Below, piece after piece: positions 32,259 through 41,493 of a stretch of DNA of 63,056 nt. Positions within the stretch are counted from its first letter, which is position 1, and the number at the start of each line of letters is the position of its first letter. The DNA is from an uncultured Christensenella sp. (lineage in GTDB: Bacteria; Bacillota; Clostridia; Christensenellales; Pumilibacteraceae): assembly GCA_910585055.1 (NCBI GenBank), contig CAJUBY010000002.1, forward strand, positions 1-63,056, read 5' to 3'. The notes beneath the pieces were generated by a model. The model made no database searches. It was given only the letters and a program-made list of their open reading frames with translations, and had not been told where the DNA came from. Both the position numbers and the translations under genes were made by a program.

Positions 32259-33914
32259 CTACATTTTACGCGGCGCGTCCAAAAGCAACAGCTCCAAGCC
32301 GTATGCAAGCGTATCGGCGACCCTGCAAGTAAGCGCAAGCCTGGCTTTTTCGGTCTCACCGCCGCACATTATCCTGTCGGCATTGTAAAATCTGTTGAAA
32401 GCCTGACAGATCTTTACGAGCCTCCGCGATACGAACGACGGCTCGTACTTAAGCGCCGCGTTTAAAACTACGTCGTCGAAATCGGCGAGCAGCTTTACAA
32501 CGTCGTACGCTTCGTCGTCGGTAAGCTGCGAACAATCTATTTTGCCGCCCATATAGCCGGCTTTATCCAACACCGAGCGGCAACGCGCGTGCGTGTATTG
32601 CACGTACGGTCCGGTCTCGCCGTCGAAATTCAACGCGTCGGCGAGCGAAAAATTCTTGTCTTTGAGTCTGCCGTCGAACAACGCGTCGAATACGACCGCG
32701 CCAACGCCGACGCTTTCCGCCACTTCGTTTCTGTCCTCCAGTCCTGGATTGCGTTCCGCGATGATAGCCGCGGCTTTTTCCGCCGCCGCGTCCAGAACAT
32801 CGCTCAAATACAACACGTTGCCGCGACGCGTAGACAGCGACATGCCTTCCACCGACACCATGCCGTAGCTTACGTGCACCATGCCGTTCGCCCACGGTTC
32901 TTCCAAAAGTTCGAGCACTTTGAACAGCTGTTTAAAATGCAACGCCTGATGGCTCGCTACCACGTACAGACATTTATCGAAAGCATAGTTCTCGTGTCTG
33001 TAATACGCCGCCGCAAGATCGCGCGCGATATACAGCGATGCGCCGTCGCTGCGCCTTATAATAGCCGGCGGCATATCGTCGCCCAGCATTACGACTTCTG
33101 CGCCGTCGCTTATTTCGAGCAGATTTTTTTCTTTCAGTTTCTTTTCGACGCCGGGCACCTTATCGACGTAAAAGCTTTCGCCGAGATAGCTGTCGAATTC
33201 TATGTTCAAGCGTTTGTAAACCTTTTTTGCCTGCTCCAATGTGGTCGCTTTAAACTTTTCGAACAACCCGACGGCATAAGCATCGCCTTCTTCTATCTTT
33301 TTCGACCATTCGCGCGCCTCGGCGGCGACCTCTTCGTCACGTTCCGACTCGTTGTGGTAACGGACGTAAAGCTCCAGCAGTTCATCCAGTCCGCGCTCGT
33401 TCAAACGCTTTTCGTCGCCCCAGCGTCTGTACGCCGCGATCAATCCGCCGAATTGCGTACCCCAATCCCCGAGATGGTTTATACCGATGACTTCGGCGCC
33501 CAGCGCTTTGTACATCTTATAGAGCGAGCCGCCTATGACCGTTGTCATAAGATGTCCGATATGAAACGGTTTTGCGATATTCACGGAGGAATAGTCCAAA
33601 CATACCGAAGTGCCTTCCAACGGTTTGCGCTTGCCTATTTGAGTATCGAAAACACGCTGAGTAAAAGTATTGCGGTCCACCGTAAAATTAAGATAACCGT
33701 TGAGCGCCTCGACCTTCATTCCGTCTACGGCTATAACCACCGCGGCTTCCGCCGCTATCGCCGCAGGGCTTTTCCGCATTATTTTAGCAAACTTAAAACA
33801 CGGGATACAGTAATCGCAAAACGCATCCGCCGCCGTAACGTCCGCCGGATCCAACTCAGAAAGAACTTTTTTCGCCGCATCGTATATTGTTTTCTTATAA
33901 TCGCACATATGCAC
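32259..33914 (-). CDS. argS: Arginyl-tRNA synthetase
   Basis: A 551-residue class I synthetase charging tRNA-Arg. The N-terminal Arg-specific domain is short. The HIGH motif is in IAKPFHIGHLMTTVIGG (near residue 118), followed by HLGDWGTQFGGLI. The KMSKS-equivalent loop is MSLSTRRGNVLYLSD, lacking the second Lys as in many ArgS. The C-terminal DALR anticodon-binding domain ends the protein. Start at 33914 or the ATG two codons later; AGGTG lies before both. Confidence 0.96.
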   Translation of the reverse strand: MHMCDYKKTIYDAAKKVLSELDPADVTAADAFCDYCIPCFKFAKIMRKSPAAIAAEAAVVIAVDGMKVEALNGYLNFTVDRNTFTQRVFDTQIGKRKPLEGTSVCLDYSSVNIAKPFHIGHLMTTVIGGSLYKMYKALGAEVIGINHLGDWGTQFGGLIAAYRRWGDEKRLNERGLDELLELYVRYHNESERDEEVAAEAREWSKKIEEGDAYAVGLFEKFKATTLEQAKKVYKRLNIEFDSYLGESFYVDKVPGVEKKLKEKNLLEISDGAEVVMLGDDMPPAIIRRSDGASLYIARDLAAAYYRHENYAFDKCLYVVASHQALHFKQLFKVLELLEEPWANGMVHVSYGMVSVEGMSLSTRRGNVLYLSDVLDAAAEKAAAIIAERNPGLEDRNEVAESVGVGAVVFDALFDGRLKDKNFSLADALNFDGETGPYVQYTHARCRSVLDKAGYMGGKIDCSQLTDDEAYDVVKLLADFDDVVLNAALKYEPSFVSRRLVKICQAFNRFYNADRIMCGGETEKARLALTCRVADTLAYGLELLLLDAPRKM

Positions 33915-34076
33915 ACCTGCTCATATTAAAAACCGTAGTATTCTCGGACGGTTTTACCCTGTTTTAGGCGTATCCGCCGCATAAAAAACGCCGGTTCGTC
34001 ATGCCGAAACGGCATAGGAGATTTACGGCGTATACCGCATATCCGTCATTTACGCCGAACGCGCATTACGCTCCAA

Positions 34077-35168
34077 TCAAACGTTGAACTTAAATTCGAC
34101 CACGTCGCCGTCGCGCATAACGTAATCCTTTCCTTCGCTGCGCATTTTGCCTGCCGCTTTTGCCGCAACGGCGGAACCGCAGGCTATAAGGTCGTCATAC
34201 GAAACGATTTCGGCGCGGATAAAGCCGCGTTCGAAATCTGAATGTATTTTGCCAGCCGCTTTGGGCGCCGTGGTACCCTTTTCTATAGTCCAGGCGCGCA
34301 CTTCCTTTTCCCCTGCCGTAAGATAGCTCATCAATCCCAGCAGATCGTAACCGGACGTTATAACGCGTTCCAGACCCGATTTGGTAAGACCCAAAGCGTC
34401 GAGATACTCGGCACGTTCTTCTTTGGGCAACATGGAGATCTCGTTTTCCACTTTTGCACAGATATCTATGACCGCGGCGCCGTCCGCTTCGGCGTATTTC
34501 TTTATACGCTCGACATATTCGTTATCGGATATACCTATATCGTTCTCTGAAATATTGGCGCAGTATATTATGGGTTTTGCGGAAAGCAAAAACTGTCCGT
34601 CGACGGTCGCAAGAGTATCGGGATCGAGTTTCAAACTGCGCAGCGACTTGCCGGAATCTATGCAGTCGGCCATGATTTTAAGCAGTTTAAGAGCCTCGAC
34701 TGCTTTGGGATCGCCGCTTTTTACCGTTTTTTCAAACCGAGCGCGCCGTTTTTCTATGCTTTCGAGATCGGCGAGCATAAGCTCGGTATTTATTATTTCG
34801 GCATCGCGCACCGGGTCGACCGTGTCCGAAACGTTGATAATATTGGGATCGTCGAAACAGCGTACCACCTCGATAATTGCGTCCACTTCTCGGATATGCG
34901 ACAGAAATTTATTGCCCAGCCCTTCACCGTGCGACGCGCCTTTTACAAGCCCGGCAATATCTACAAATTCGATGACCGCAGGCACGACCTTACGCGACGA
35001 ATACATTTTTTCCAACACGGCAAGCCGCCCGTCCGGGACCGCGACCACTCCGACATTGGGTTCTATGGTACAGAACGGATAGTTAGCGCACTCCGCCCCT
35101 GCCTCTGTTATCGCGTTGAACAGCGTGCTCTTGCCGACGTTGGGCAGACCCACAACTCCGATTTTCAT
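34077..35168 (-). CDS. ychF: YchF/OLA1-family redox-regulated ATPase
   Basis: A 363-residue P-loop protein of the Obg superfamily. It has G1 GLPNVGKSTLFNAIT, G3 DIAGLVKGASHGEGLGN, an altered G4 (normally NxxE in this family, giving ATP rather than GTP preference) and a C-terminal TGS-like domain with DVVEFKFNV at the end. Binds ribosomes and has been linked to stress responses. Preceded by an ordinary ribosome binding site, apparently monocistronic. Confidence 0.96.
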   Translation of the reverse strand: MKIGVVGLPNVGKSTLFNAITEAGAECANYPFCTIEPNVGVVAVPDGRLAVLEKMYSSRKVVPAVIEFVDIAGLVKGASHGEGLGNKFLSHIREVDAIIEVVRCFDDPNIINVSDTVDPVRDAEIINTELMLADLESIEKRRARFEKTVKSGDPKAVEALKLLKIMADCIDSGKSLRSLKLDPDTLATVDGQFLLSAKPIIYCANISENDIGISDNEYVERIKKYAEADGAAVIDICAKVENEISMLPKEERAEYLDALGLTKSGLERVITSGYDLLGLMSYLTAGEKEVRAWTIEKGTTAPKAAGKIHSDFERGFIRAEIVSYDDLIACGSAVAAKAAGKMRSEGKDYVMRDGDVVEFKFNV

Positions 35169-35483
35169 AAATACTCCGTAAATTTAATGATTATATTCTA
35201 CTACATAATCAAACCGCTGTCAAGCAAGAATACGCCGGGCAAGTCCGTTACGGTTTTGTCGGTATAATATAAGCGAGTTTGATACGGAAATTCTCCGATA
35301 CGAACCGCTATATCTTCGGCAAAGTCACCGTACAGTCGCTATATCCGTCATAAACATTACGTAAAGTCGTTTTACAAAAAACAAACCGCTCGACGCGTTT
35401 CCGTTCGGCGGTTTGTATGCACACTTTTAAAGACATGAACCGTAAGCATACGGCATGTCCAATAACTCACTGCAGATGATTTA
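35169..35483. other. Intergenic region of about 315 bp
   Basis: Contains the ychF promoter area on the right side of ychF and, at 35382-35415, the terminator of the response-regulator unit. Otherwise no gene or recognisable RNA. Confidence 0.5.
35376..35415 (-). terminator. Terminator after the response regulator
   Basis: CAAACCGC (35382-35389) and GCGGTTTG (35408-35415) form an 8-bp stem, with further pairing possible in the loop, followed on the minus strand by TTTTTTG. Confidence 0.75.
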
Positions 35484-36146
35484 TCAGAACATGGCTTTGT
35501 AGCCCATGCCCCGTACAGTCACTATTTTATCGCGGTAGTTTTCGCCCAACGATTTACGCAACATTTTAATGTGCGTATCGACCGTGCGGTCGTCGCCGTA
35601 ATAGTCGTAACCCCAGATCTTATCCAAAAGTTCCTGACGCGAAAACGCTCTGCCGTTGTAACGCGCCAACAGAAACAGCAATTCGCATTCTTTCGGGGTC
35701 ATAGGTACGCGCTTGCCCGTATTAAACACGGCACAACCGGCAAAATCTATAACAAGATCGCCCGATATCATTTTATCTTCGCTCATCGTGCCTCTGCGCA
35801 TTATTGCGGCGGCGCGCGCCATCAGTTCTTTGGGACTGAACGGCTTGGTAACGTAGTCGTCCGCACCCATCTCGAAGCCGTGGAGCTTGTCGTATTCTTC
35901 CACACGCGCAGACAGAATGATTATAGGCGTTGATTTTGTCTTGCGTATTTCCTTTGTCGCGGAAAAACCGTCGAGCTTGGGCATCATAGCATCCATGATT
36001 ATCATGTCATAATCGGTTTCGCGCGCTTTTCTGACAGCATCCATGCCGTCGGTTGCAAATTCGGCTTCGTGTCCGTCGAATTCGCAATATTCTTTTATTA
36101 CCTGACGAATTCCCTGTTCGTCGTCAGCGATTAGAAATTTGGCCAT
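35484..36146 (-). CDS. OmpR/PhoB-family response regulator (orphan)
   Basis: A 220-residue two-component regulator. The receiver domain (1-115) has acidic pair DDE near the start, phospho-acceptor D52 in MIIMDAMMPKLDG, the conserved T/S in IIILSAR and K in DDYVTKPFSPKEL. A winged-helix DNA-binding domain follows (PKECELLFLLARYNGRAFSRQELLDKIWGYDYYGDDRTVDTHIKMLRKS). No histidine kinase gene is adjacent. The upstream neighbour on the same strand is a P-type cation ATPase, whose expression or cargo may be part of the same response. Confidence 0.93.
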   Translation of the reverse strand: MAKFLIADDEQGIRQVIKEYCEFDGHEAEFATDGMDAVRKARETDYDMIIMDAMMPKLDGFSATKEIRKTKSTPIIILSARVEEYDKLHGFEMGADDYVTKPFSPKELMARAAAIMRRGTMSEDKMISGDLVIDFAGCAVFNTGKRVPMTPKECELLFLLARYNGRAFSRQELLDKIWGYDYYGDDRTVDTHIKMLRKSLGENYRDKIVTVRGMGYKAMF

Positions 36147-36268
36147 GATGATATCCTCTTTTGGAATGATTGTACTATTTTGTATTATATAGAGTTATTA
36201 TGTTAAAAAAGGGCGTTAAATAGGGCAGATTTATGAAATCGTGTGAACCTATCTACACAAATGACGTG

Positions 36269-39046
36269 TCAATTGATCCTTATGGCGCTTAATATCCTGG
36301 TCAAGATAGTAACTATAAAGTAGCTTGCAAGCACCACCGTCGCAACAAAGCATGTTTGTGTGAAATCGAGCGCCGCAAGCCCGATCGACGGCATAATGTA
36401 CATAAACACGGATGTCACCGAAACAACGCCCAGCATAAGCACGACACGGAATGTGTTGAACGGCTCGCACTGACGGAACAGTACCATCATGCCGACGCAT
36501 GTTATGGTTATGACCATCATCGATATGAGCTCGGGCGGATAGTTGCTCCCCGCCGAAACAGGAAGATGCATAAAGTGATCGTACAGATACATCGACATCA
36601 CGCCGAGAACGAGCGCCACACCGCCCGGCACGGCACGCGACGTAACGTTAGACAGGAACTTGCCGCGTATGATATTTTTATTGCTCTGCAAAGCCAGGAA
36701 AAACGACGGAACGCCTATAATACATACTTCGAGCGGAATAAGGTTGTTGGTCGCAAGAGGATACGGCTGCTGCATAGCCAAAAAAATTATGGACAGCGCG
36801 ATCGACATAAACGTCTTCATAAGGAACATCGCGCTCGACGCCTGTATATTGTTTACGACGCGCCGACCTTCCATAACGACATCCGGCATGGACGTAAAGT
36901 CGTTGTTTAGCAGAACTAGGTGGCTCACGTTGCGCGCGGCTTCCGCACCCGACGCCATAGCTACCGAACAATCCGATTCGCGCATGGCAAGTATATCGTT
37001 TACGCCGTCGCCGGTCATAGCGACAGTGTGGTTTTTGGATTTTATAGAACGCACCAGCAATCGTTTTTGATCGGGCGTCACTCTGCCGAACACCGTATAC
37101 TTATTGGCTGCTTCGATAACGTCCTGATCGGAAAATCCCTCGAGCGACACGTACAGTTCGGCATTTTCCACACCCACACGCCGCGCCACTTCCGAAACCG
37201 TTATCGGATTGTCGCCGGAAATGACCTTTACGGCGACATTGTTTTCCTTGAACCATTTTATAGTTTCTATCGCGTCTTCGCGGATATGGTCTTCGATAAC
37301 GATAAGACATACCGGACGGCGGACCGCCGGCAGTTTTTCGCCTACTATTTCGGCAGGGCTGTGCGCCAAAACAATAACGCGGAAGCCGTTGGCGGCGTTG
37401 TCGTTGATTATACGCTCGATACGGACGCCCATGTCCTTCAACACAAACTCCGGCGCGCCCAGCATAAAAGTACCTTCGCCTTCGAACGAGACCGCAGAAA
37501 GCTTGCGCTGCGACGAAAACGGCAATACCGCTTTGGGATTGAGCGCCTTGCTGTATCCGAACTTATTTGCGAGAGCGAGCGCCGTTTGATTGTTGTCGCC
37601 GGTAGCGGTAAGTATAGACCCCACTATGTCGGACAGCGAATGCTCGCTTTCAAACCCTTTTATCTCGATAACGTTATTGACTTCCATCGAGCCGTCGGTT
37701 ATCGTGCCCGTTTTGTCCAAACACAAAACATCTACGCGCGCCAGCATTTCGATACAGTACAAGTCCTGCACCAGCGTCTGTTTGCGCGCCAATCTCAACA
37801 CCGATGCGGCAAGCGCCAGCGACGTTAGCAAAAACATTCCCGAAGGGATCATGCCTATGACCGAACCGGCGGCGGAGGTTATTATTTTATTCCAGTCCGA
37901 ATAAGTCGCCGTCACGCCGTGCGGCACTATATTGCGGTAGTTGGTCCACACCATAAGCGCGCCTATCGCTATGATAAACGGCGACAAAACTTTTATTACG
38001 AGTTTGATCGAGTTCATCAACTCGCTCTTCGGTTTTTTATATTTCTTGGCGTGAGAAGTAAGCGTCTCGACATAGTTCGCCGACCCTACTTTTTCCACAC
38101 GCGCCACCACCGAACCGCTGCTGATAAACGATCCGCTGTACAGCATATCACCGATACGTTTTTTTACCGGTTCGCTTTCGCCTGTAAGCATAGCCTCGTT
38201 TACTTCGCACTCTCCCTTTACCACTATCGAATCGGTGCATATCTGCTTGCCTAATTCGAAACATATTATATCGTCCAGCACAACGTCCGCCGTCGGGATA
38301 ACGCACCGTTCGCCGTCGCGGATGACGACCGCACTCGGCGCGGATACCAGCGACAGTTTGTCGATCTTCATTTTGGAACGTATTTCCTGAAAAATGCCGA
38401 TCACCACGTTGGCAGTGATTATAACTATAAAAAACAACTGAGTAAACCCGGCGCCCACCGCTATCAAAGCGGCGGCGACGATAAATGTCAATACGTTAAA
38501 GAACGTGAAAATATTTGATATAAAAATCGAAAGATAACTTTTTCCGCTCTGTTTTTTTACGTAATTGTCGTAACCCTGTTCGATACGCGCCGTCACCGCG
38601 TCGTCCGAAAGTCCCGTATCGGGATCGGGATCGTAACGCTCCGCGACGGTAAGATCTACCGTTTTCTGTTTGCGGCGCCTGCCCGATCTTTTCCTTGCCA
38701 AAGAAGCTTCCTTGCTCAAGATAGTATGGTCGATAGTCACCGATTTATGGTAATACCCGGTAACGGGCTCCTCGGTAACATCGTCGTCGAATACAGAATC
38801 GTCGATGACGGACGGGTCTATCTTGGCGCTTGCCGTAAAAGCGGCATCGTCATATTCCGCATCTTTGGTGATGATACGTGCGGTCTGTTTCTTTGCCGGT
38901 TTTTTCGCTGCGGCGCCGTCATCGGCAAAGTCGGTAGCCGAAGCGGTCTCCGCCGCGTCGATACCGTCGGAAGCCTTGGGCTCCGATGTTTTTTTCGATC
39001 TCGTCACCGTTTTGGTCACGACCGTTTTTTTCGGTTTTTCCTGCAT
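36269..39046 (-). CDS. P-type cation-transporting ATPase (CtpE-like)
   Basis: A 925-residue P-type ATPase with about ten membrane helices. The phosphorylation motif is CLDKTGTITDG, the actuator loop has TGES (MLTGESEPVKKR), the hinge is MTGDGVNDILAMRESD, and the M4 segment reads MIPSGMFLLTS. The pattern resembles mycobacterial CtpE, a calcium-importing ATPase, rather than heavy-metal pumps, and no N-terminal metal-binding domain is present. The first 150 residues are an unusual Thr/Lys/Asp-rich, probably disordered cytoplasmic extension. GAGGATC precedes the ATG. The cation is inferred only from similarity. Confidence 0.85.
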   Translation of the reverse strand: MQEKPKKTVVTKTVTRSKKTSEPKASDGIDAAETASATDFADDGAAAKKPAKKQTARIITKDAEYDDAAFTASAKIDPSVIDDSVFDDDVTEEPVTGYYHKSVTIDHTILSKEASLARKRSGRRRKQKTVDLTVAERYDPDPDTGLSDDAVTARIEQGYDNYVKKQSGKSYLSIFISNIFTFFNVLTFIVAAALIAVGAGFTQLFFIVIITANVVIGIFQEIRSKMKIDKLSLVSAPSAVVIRDGERCVIPTADVVLDDIICFELGKQICTDSIVVKGECEVNEAMLTGESEPVKKRIGDMLYSGSFISSGSVVARVEKVGSANYVETLTSHAKKYKKPKSELMNSIKLVIKVLSPFIIAIGALMVWTNYRNIVPHGVTATYSDWNKIITSAAGSVIGMIPSGMFLLTSLALAASVLRLARKQTLVQDLYCIEMLARVDVLCLDKTGTITDGSMEVNNVIEIKGFESEHSLSDIVGSILTATGDNNQTALALANKFGYSKALNPKAVLPFSSQRKLSAVSFEGEGTFMLGAPEFVLKDMGVRIERIINDNAANGFRVIVLAHSPAEIVGEKLPAVRRPVCLIVIEDHIREDAIETIKWFKENNVAVKVISGDNPITVSEVARRVGVENAELYVSLEGFSDQDVIEAANKYTVFGRVTPDQKRLLVRSIKSKNHTVAMTGDGVNDILAMRESDCSVAMASGAEAARNVSHLVLLNNDFTSMPDVVMEGRRVVNNIQASSAMFLMKTFMSIALSIIFLAMQQPYPLATNNLIPLEVCIIGVPSFFLALQSNKNIIRGKFLSNVTSRAVPGGVALVLGVMSMYLYDHFMHLPVSAGSNYPPELISMMVITITCVGMMVLFRQCEPFNTFRVVLMLGVVSVTSVFMYIMPSIGLAALDFTQTCFVATVVLASYFIVTILTRILSAIRIN

Positions 39047-39143
39047 GATCCTCTTCCGACCGACTTGTATCGCTGTTGCGCAGCGCCGTCGGCGACACTT
39101 CGAATTAAGCTATACCGTAAATTAAGCGGCTGCTACCGACTAT

Positions 39144-39171
39144 ATTATAACATTATTTATGCATTTGTCAA
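39144..39171 (-). promoter_or_regulatory. Promoter of the P-type ATPase
   Basis: TTGACA (39166-39171), 16 bases, TATAAT (39144-39149) on the minus strand, giving a leader of about 90 nt. The neighbouring inverted repeat GGTAATAT/ATATTACC (about 39200-39220) probably marks the end of the upstream ABC-permease transcript. Confidence 0.75.
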
Positions 39172-39235
39172 GCGCAAGTCGAAAGTATATCACGCAACCA
39201 GGGTAATATACGCATATTACCGGGTCATAAGAGTG

Positions 39236-40003
39236 TCAATCGGAAAATTTATACAATACGGCTTTCAATATAAGCTTGAGTATCAACTCGCACAAGACAG
39301 ACACCGCGACTGCCGCTATCACAAACGCTACGAGCATGGCCGATTCGAGATATATCTGCGACAGCTTCATAAGCATTCCCAGTCCGTCGGCGGTCTGCGC
39401 CAGTATTTCCGCGCCTATCACCGTTTTTATGTTATAAGAAAATGCCGACGACAGCATGTCGGGCAAACCTCCGGCAAGCCTCGGAAGCCACAACGACGAG
39501 AAAGTCTTTATCTTTCCTGCGCCGCAGATCAAGCACACTTCCTTGAGTTCGGCAGGAACGGTCGCCGTCCTCGCCCGTGCCGCGGAATACATCACAGGAT
39601 AAATAACGATCACGCCCAGCACGACGGGAGTACCCTTTCCGCCGACGGCAAGTATAAGGATAAGCGTCACGGCGACTGCAGGCAGAGAGCGCAACGCAGA
39701 TACGAAAATATCCGCCGCCCGCGCAAAAGGTCCGAACGACACGGCAAAAAAATAAGTGGCGAAAAACAGCACTATGGATATGACGTATGCCAAAACGCTC
39801 CGTAGCAGCGTTCCGCTCAGTCCCGTCCAAAATTCGGGATTTCCGAATACCGTACCGAACTCCGAAAACGTAGCGCTTATCCCGGGCAGCACCAACTCCG
39901 AATCGGTAAGTTCCGCCGCCACCCACCATACCGCGAATACCGCGCCTATGACAACGACAACGTACAATGCGTTGACCGCCGCTTTTTTAAACGTTCCGTT
40001 CAC
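39236..40003 (-). CDS. ABC transporter permease (SsuC/TauC-like)
   Basis: A 255-residue inner-membrane permease of the nitrate/sulfonate/taurine type with six predicted helices. The EAA loop that docks the ATPase is PAELKEVCLICGAGKIKTFSSLWLPRLAGGLPDM. It starts at a GTG 17 bp after the substrate-binding lipoprotein gene. No ATP-binding subunit is encoded in this window, so the transporter must borrow one or it is encoded elsewhere. The substrate is unknown. Confidence 0.88.
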   Translation of the reverse strand: MNGTFKKAAVNALYVVVVIGAVFAVWWVAAELTDSELVLPGISATFSEFGTVFGNPEFWTGLSGTLLRSVLAYVISIVLFFATYFFAVSFGPFARAADIFVSALRSLPAVAVTLILILAVGGKGTPVVLGVIVIYPVMYSAARARTATVPAELKEVCLICGAGKIKTFSSLWLPRLAGGLPDMLSSAFSYNIKTVIGAEILAQTADGLGMLMKLSQIYLESAMLVAFVIAAVAVSVLCELILKLILKAVLYKFSD

Positions 40004-40020
40004 CCGTTACCGCTTCGGGA

Positions 40021-41007
40021 TCAATAATAAAATCCGGCGTCGGGCACAGACGCGAGCACGGGTTTGCCGAGCTCCGTCATCATAGAACAAAGCGCTTCGA
40101 AATATCCGTCGCAAATCTCTTTGCTCTCCTTTGCCGGCACCGTTTTTATATTGCAGCGTTTTACGGTATCGGCGTCCAGCGTTTTAAGCGTGGACACGGT
40201 GCCTTTTTCCATATGATCGTTTACCGCGGCAAGCGCATTCTCCGGATACCGTTCAGCCCAGCCGTCCGACTCGCTCAACGCATTGAGAAACTTTTCTATA
40301 TAACTCTTGTTTTCGTCGATAAGTCTGCCTTTTACGACAAGACATGCCTGCGGAAACTCGCCGTCGAATGCCAATTCCCACATTTCCTGCAGATCTATTA
40401 CTATCTGCTGTCCGGGCTTGCTTGCAGCCGTCGTTGCGGCAGGTTCGCCAAGCAATGCGTAATCCACCTTACCGCTTACGAGCAAAGGCAGCAGCGCGCC
40501 GCCGTCCGCGTAATAACTTAACGCGACCTTGCCGGAAACCGCATCTTCCGATCTTTGGTACGGTATCCCTTCGCTGTCCAGTATCATGCGTAACGTAAGG
40601 TCGGGCACGTTACCCTGTCCTATCACGCCCAAGCGTTTGCCGGCAAGTTCGGGTAGATCGATCGGTTCTTTGCCCACTATATACAGATTGCCGTGAGTGT
40701 TGACCGACAGCATAACAATATCTTCGCCGGCGTTATACAGCGCCGCCGCTTGATTTACCGGCATGATCGCCATATCCGCAGCGCCGTTTTTCGTCATGAC
40801 GTCGCGGATCTTAGACGCATTGACGACGGTGAATTCCGTATTTTCGTAACCGCCGTGCATTAGAGCCGCAAGCGCGAGCGCCGGGGCTCCGTCGGGCATA
40901 TACACCTTTATCTTACCGCTTTTTTCGCTGTCTCCGCACGAAACGAGAGGTAACGCAAAGCATAACGCAGTAACAAGTATGACAGCTTTTTTAAACAAAT
41001 TTTTCAT
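40021..41007 (-). CDS. ABC transporter substrate-binding lipoprotein
   Basis: A 328-residue lipoprotein (lipobox LPLVSC, Cys near residue 23) with a periplasmic-binding-protein type II fold of the NMT1/SsuA-like group: an opening strand IKVYMPDGAPALALAALM, ADMAIMPVNQAAALYNAGEDIVML, and RLGVIGQGNVPDLTLRMIL. AAGGAG before the ATG at 41007 supports that start over a longer frame. It is followed by its permease and preceded by a TM1266-type regulator gene. Ligands of this group include sulfonates, pyrimidine precursors and nitrate; none can be chosen here. Confidence 0.87.
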   Translation of the reverse strand: MKNLFKKAVILVTALCFALPLVSCGDSEKSGKIKVYMPDGAPALALAALMHGGYENTEFTVVNASKIRDVMTKNGAADMAIMPVNQAAALYNAGEDIVMLSVNTHGNLYIVGKEPIDLPELAGKRLGVIGQGNVPDLTLRMILDSEGIPYQRSEDAVSGKVALSYYADGGALLPLLVSGKVDYALLGEPAATTAASKPGQQIVIDLQEMWELAFDGEFPQACLVVKGRLIDENKSYIEKFLNALSESDGWAERYPENALAAVNDHMEKGTVSTLKTLDADTVKRCNIKTVPAKESKEICDGYFEALCSMMTELGKPVLASVPDAGFYY

Positions 41008-41070
41008 GATAGCTCCTTTATATCCCGATCGATATGCAACGCAGCAACAGCCGACGCGCATATTTAAAAG

Positions 41071-41319
41071 TCATCTGAACAGCGCTTTTGCTCCGACGCC
41101 GTCTATCTTCCCGAGTTTTCCGGTAAGCGCGTTTATCTCGTTTACAGGCGCATCCAACACAACGGTGATCGCATTGATACCGCGCTCGCGCAGCGGCAGT
41201 CCCATTCTGCCAAGCACGTATCGGGAATATCCGTGCAGAACGTCGTTTACGTTTTCCGCAGAATCGGCGTTCGATACTATTATGCCGACTACGGCTATAC
41301 GGGATGTATCCGATTGCAT
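41071..41319 (-). CDS. TM1266-family iron-only hydrogenase system regulator
   Basis: An 82-residue ACT/NikR-C-like protein: RIAVVGIIVSNADSAENVNDVLHGYSRYVLGRMGLPLRERGINAITVVLDAPVNEINALTGKLGKIDGV matches the small family named from TM1266, usually found next to [FeFe]-hydrogenase maturation genes (hydE, hydF, hydG). AAGGAG precedes the ATG at 41319. No hydrogenase gene is in the window. Instead it heads an operon with the ABC importer, behind a structured leader. Confidence 0.85.
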   Translation of the reverse strand: MQSDTSRIAVVGIIVSNADSAENVNDVLHGYSRYVLGRMGLPLRERGINAITVVLDAPVNEINALTGKLGKIDGVGAKALFR

Positions 41320-41339
41320 AAAAAAACTCCTTCGACAAA

Positions 41340-41416
41340 CGAAAGAGCATAAAACGACGGCACGGTAAACCGATAATAACAAATTTATTGCCGTCTTTGC
41401 CGTCAGAGCTCTTTCG
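41340..41416 (-). ncRNA. Structured leader RNA upstream of the TM1266-type gene
   Basis: In the minus-strand transcript CGAAAGAGC (41416-41408) pairs perfectly with GCTCTTTCG (41348-41340), and inside it GACGGCA (41395-41389) pairs perfectly with TGCCGTC (41362-41356), followed by GTTTTAT. The element ends 21 bases before the start codon. It could be a terminator-containing attenuator or an undescribed riboswitch. It does not match TPP, SAM, FMN, cobalamin or glycine riboswitch cores that I know. Confidence 0.5.
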
Positions 41417-41493
41417 GTTCAGACAATAAAATTATATAACGTACCGGCGCAATTGTCAAGTGATTTGACGTTTACTTCGCATTAAACGGACCG

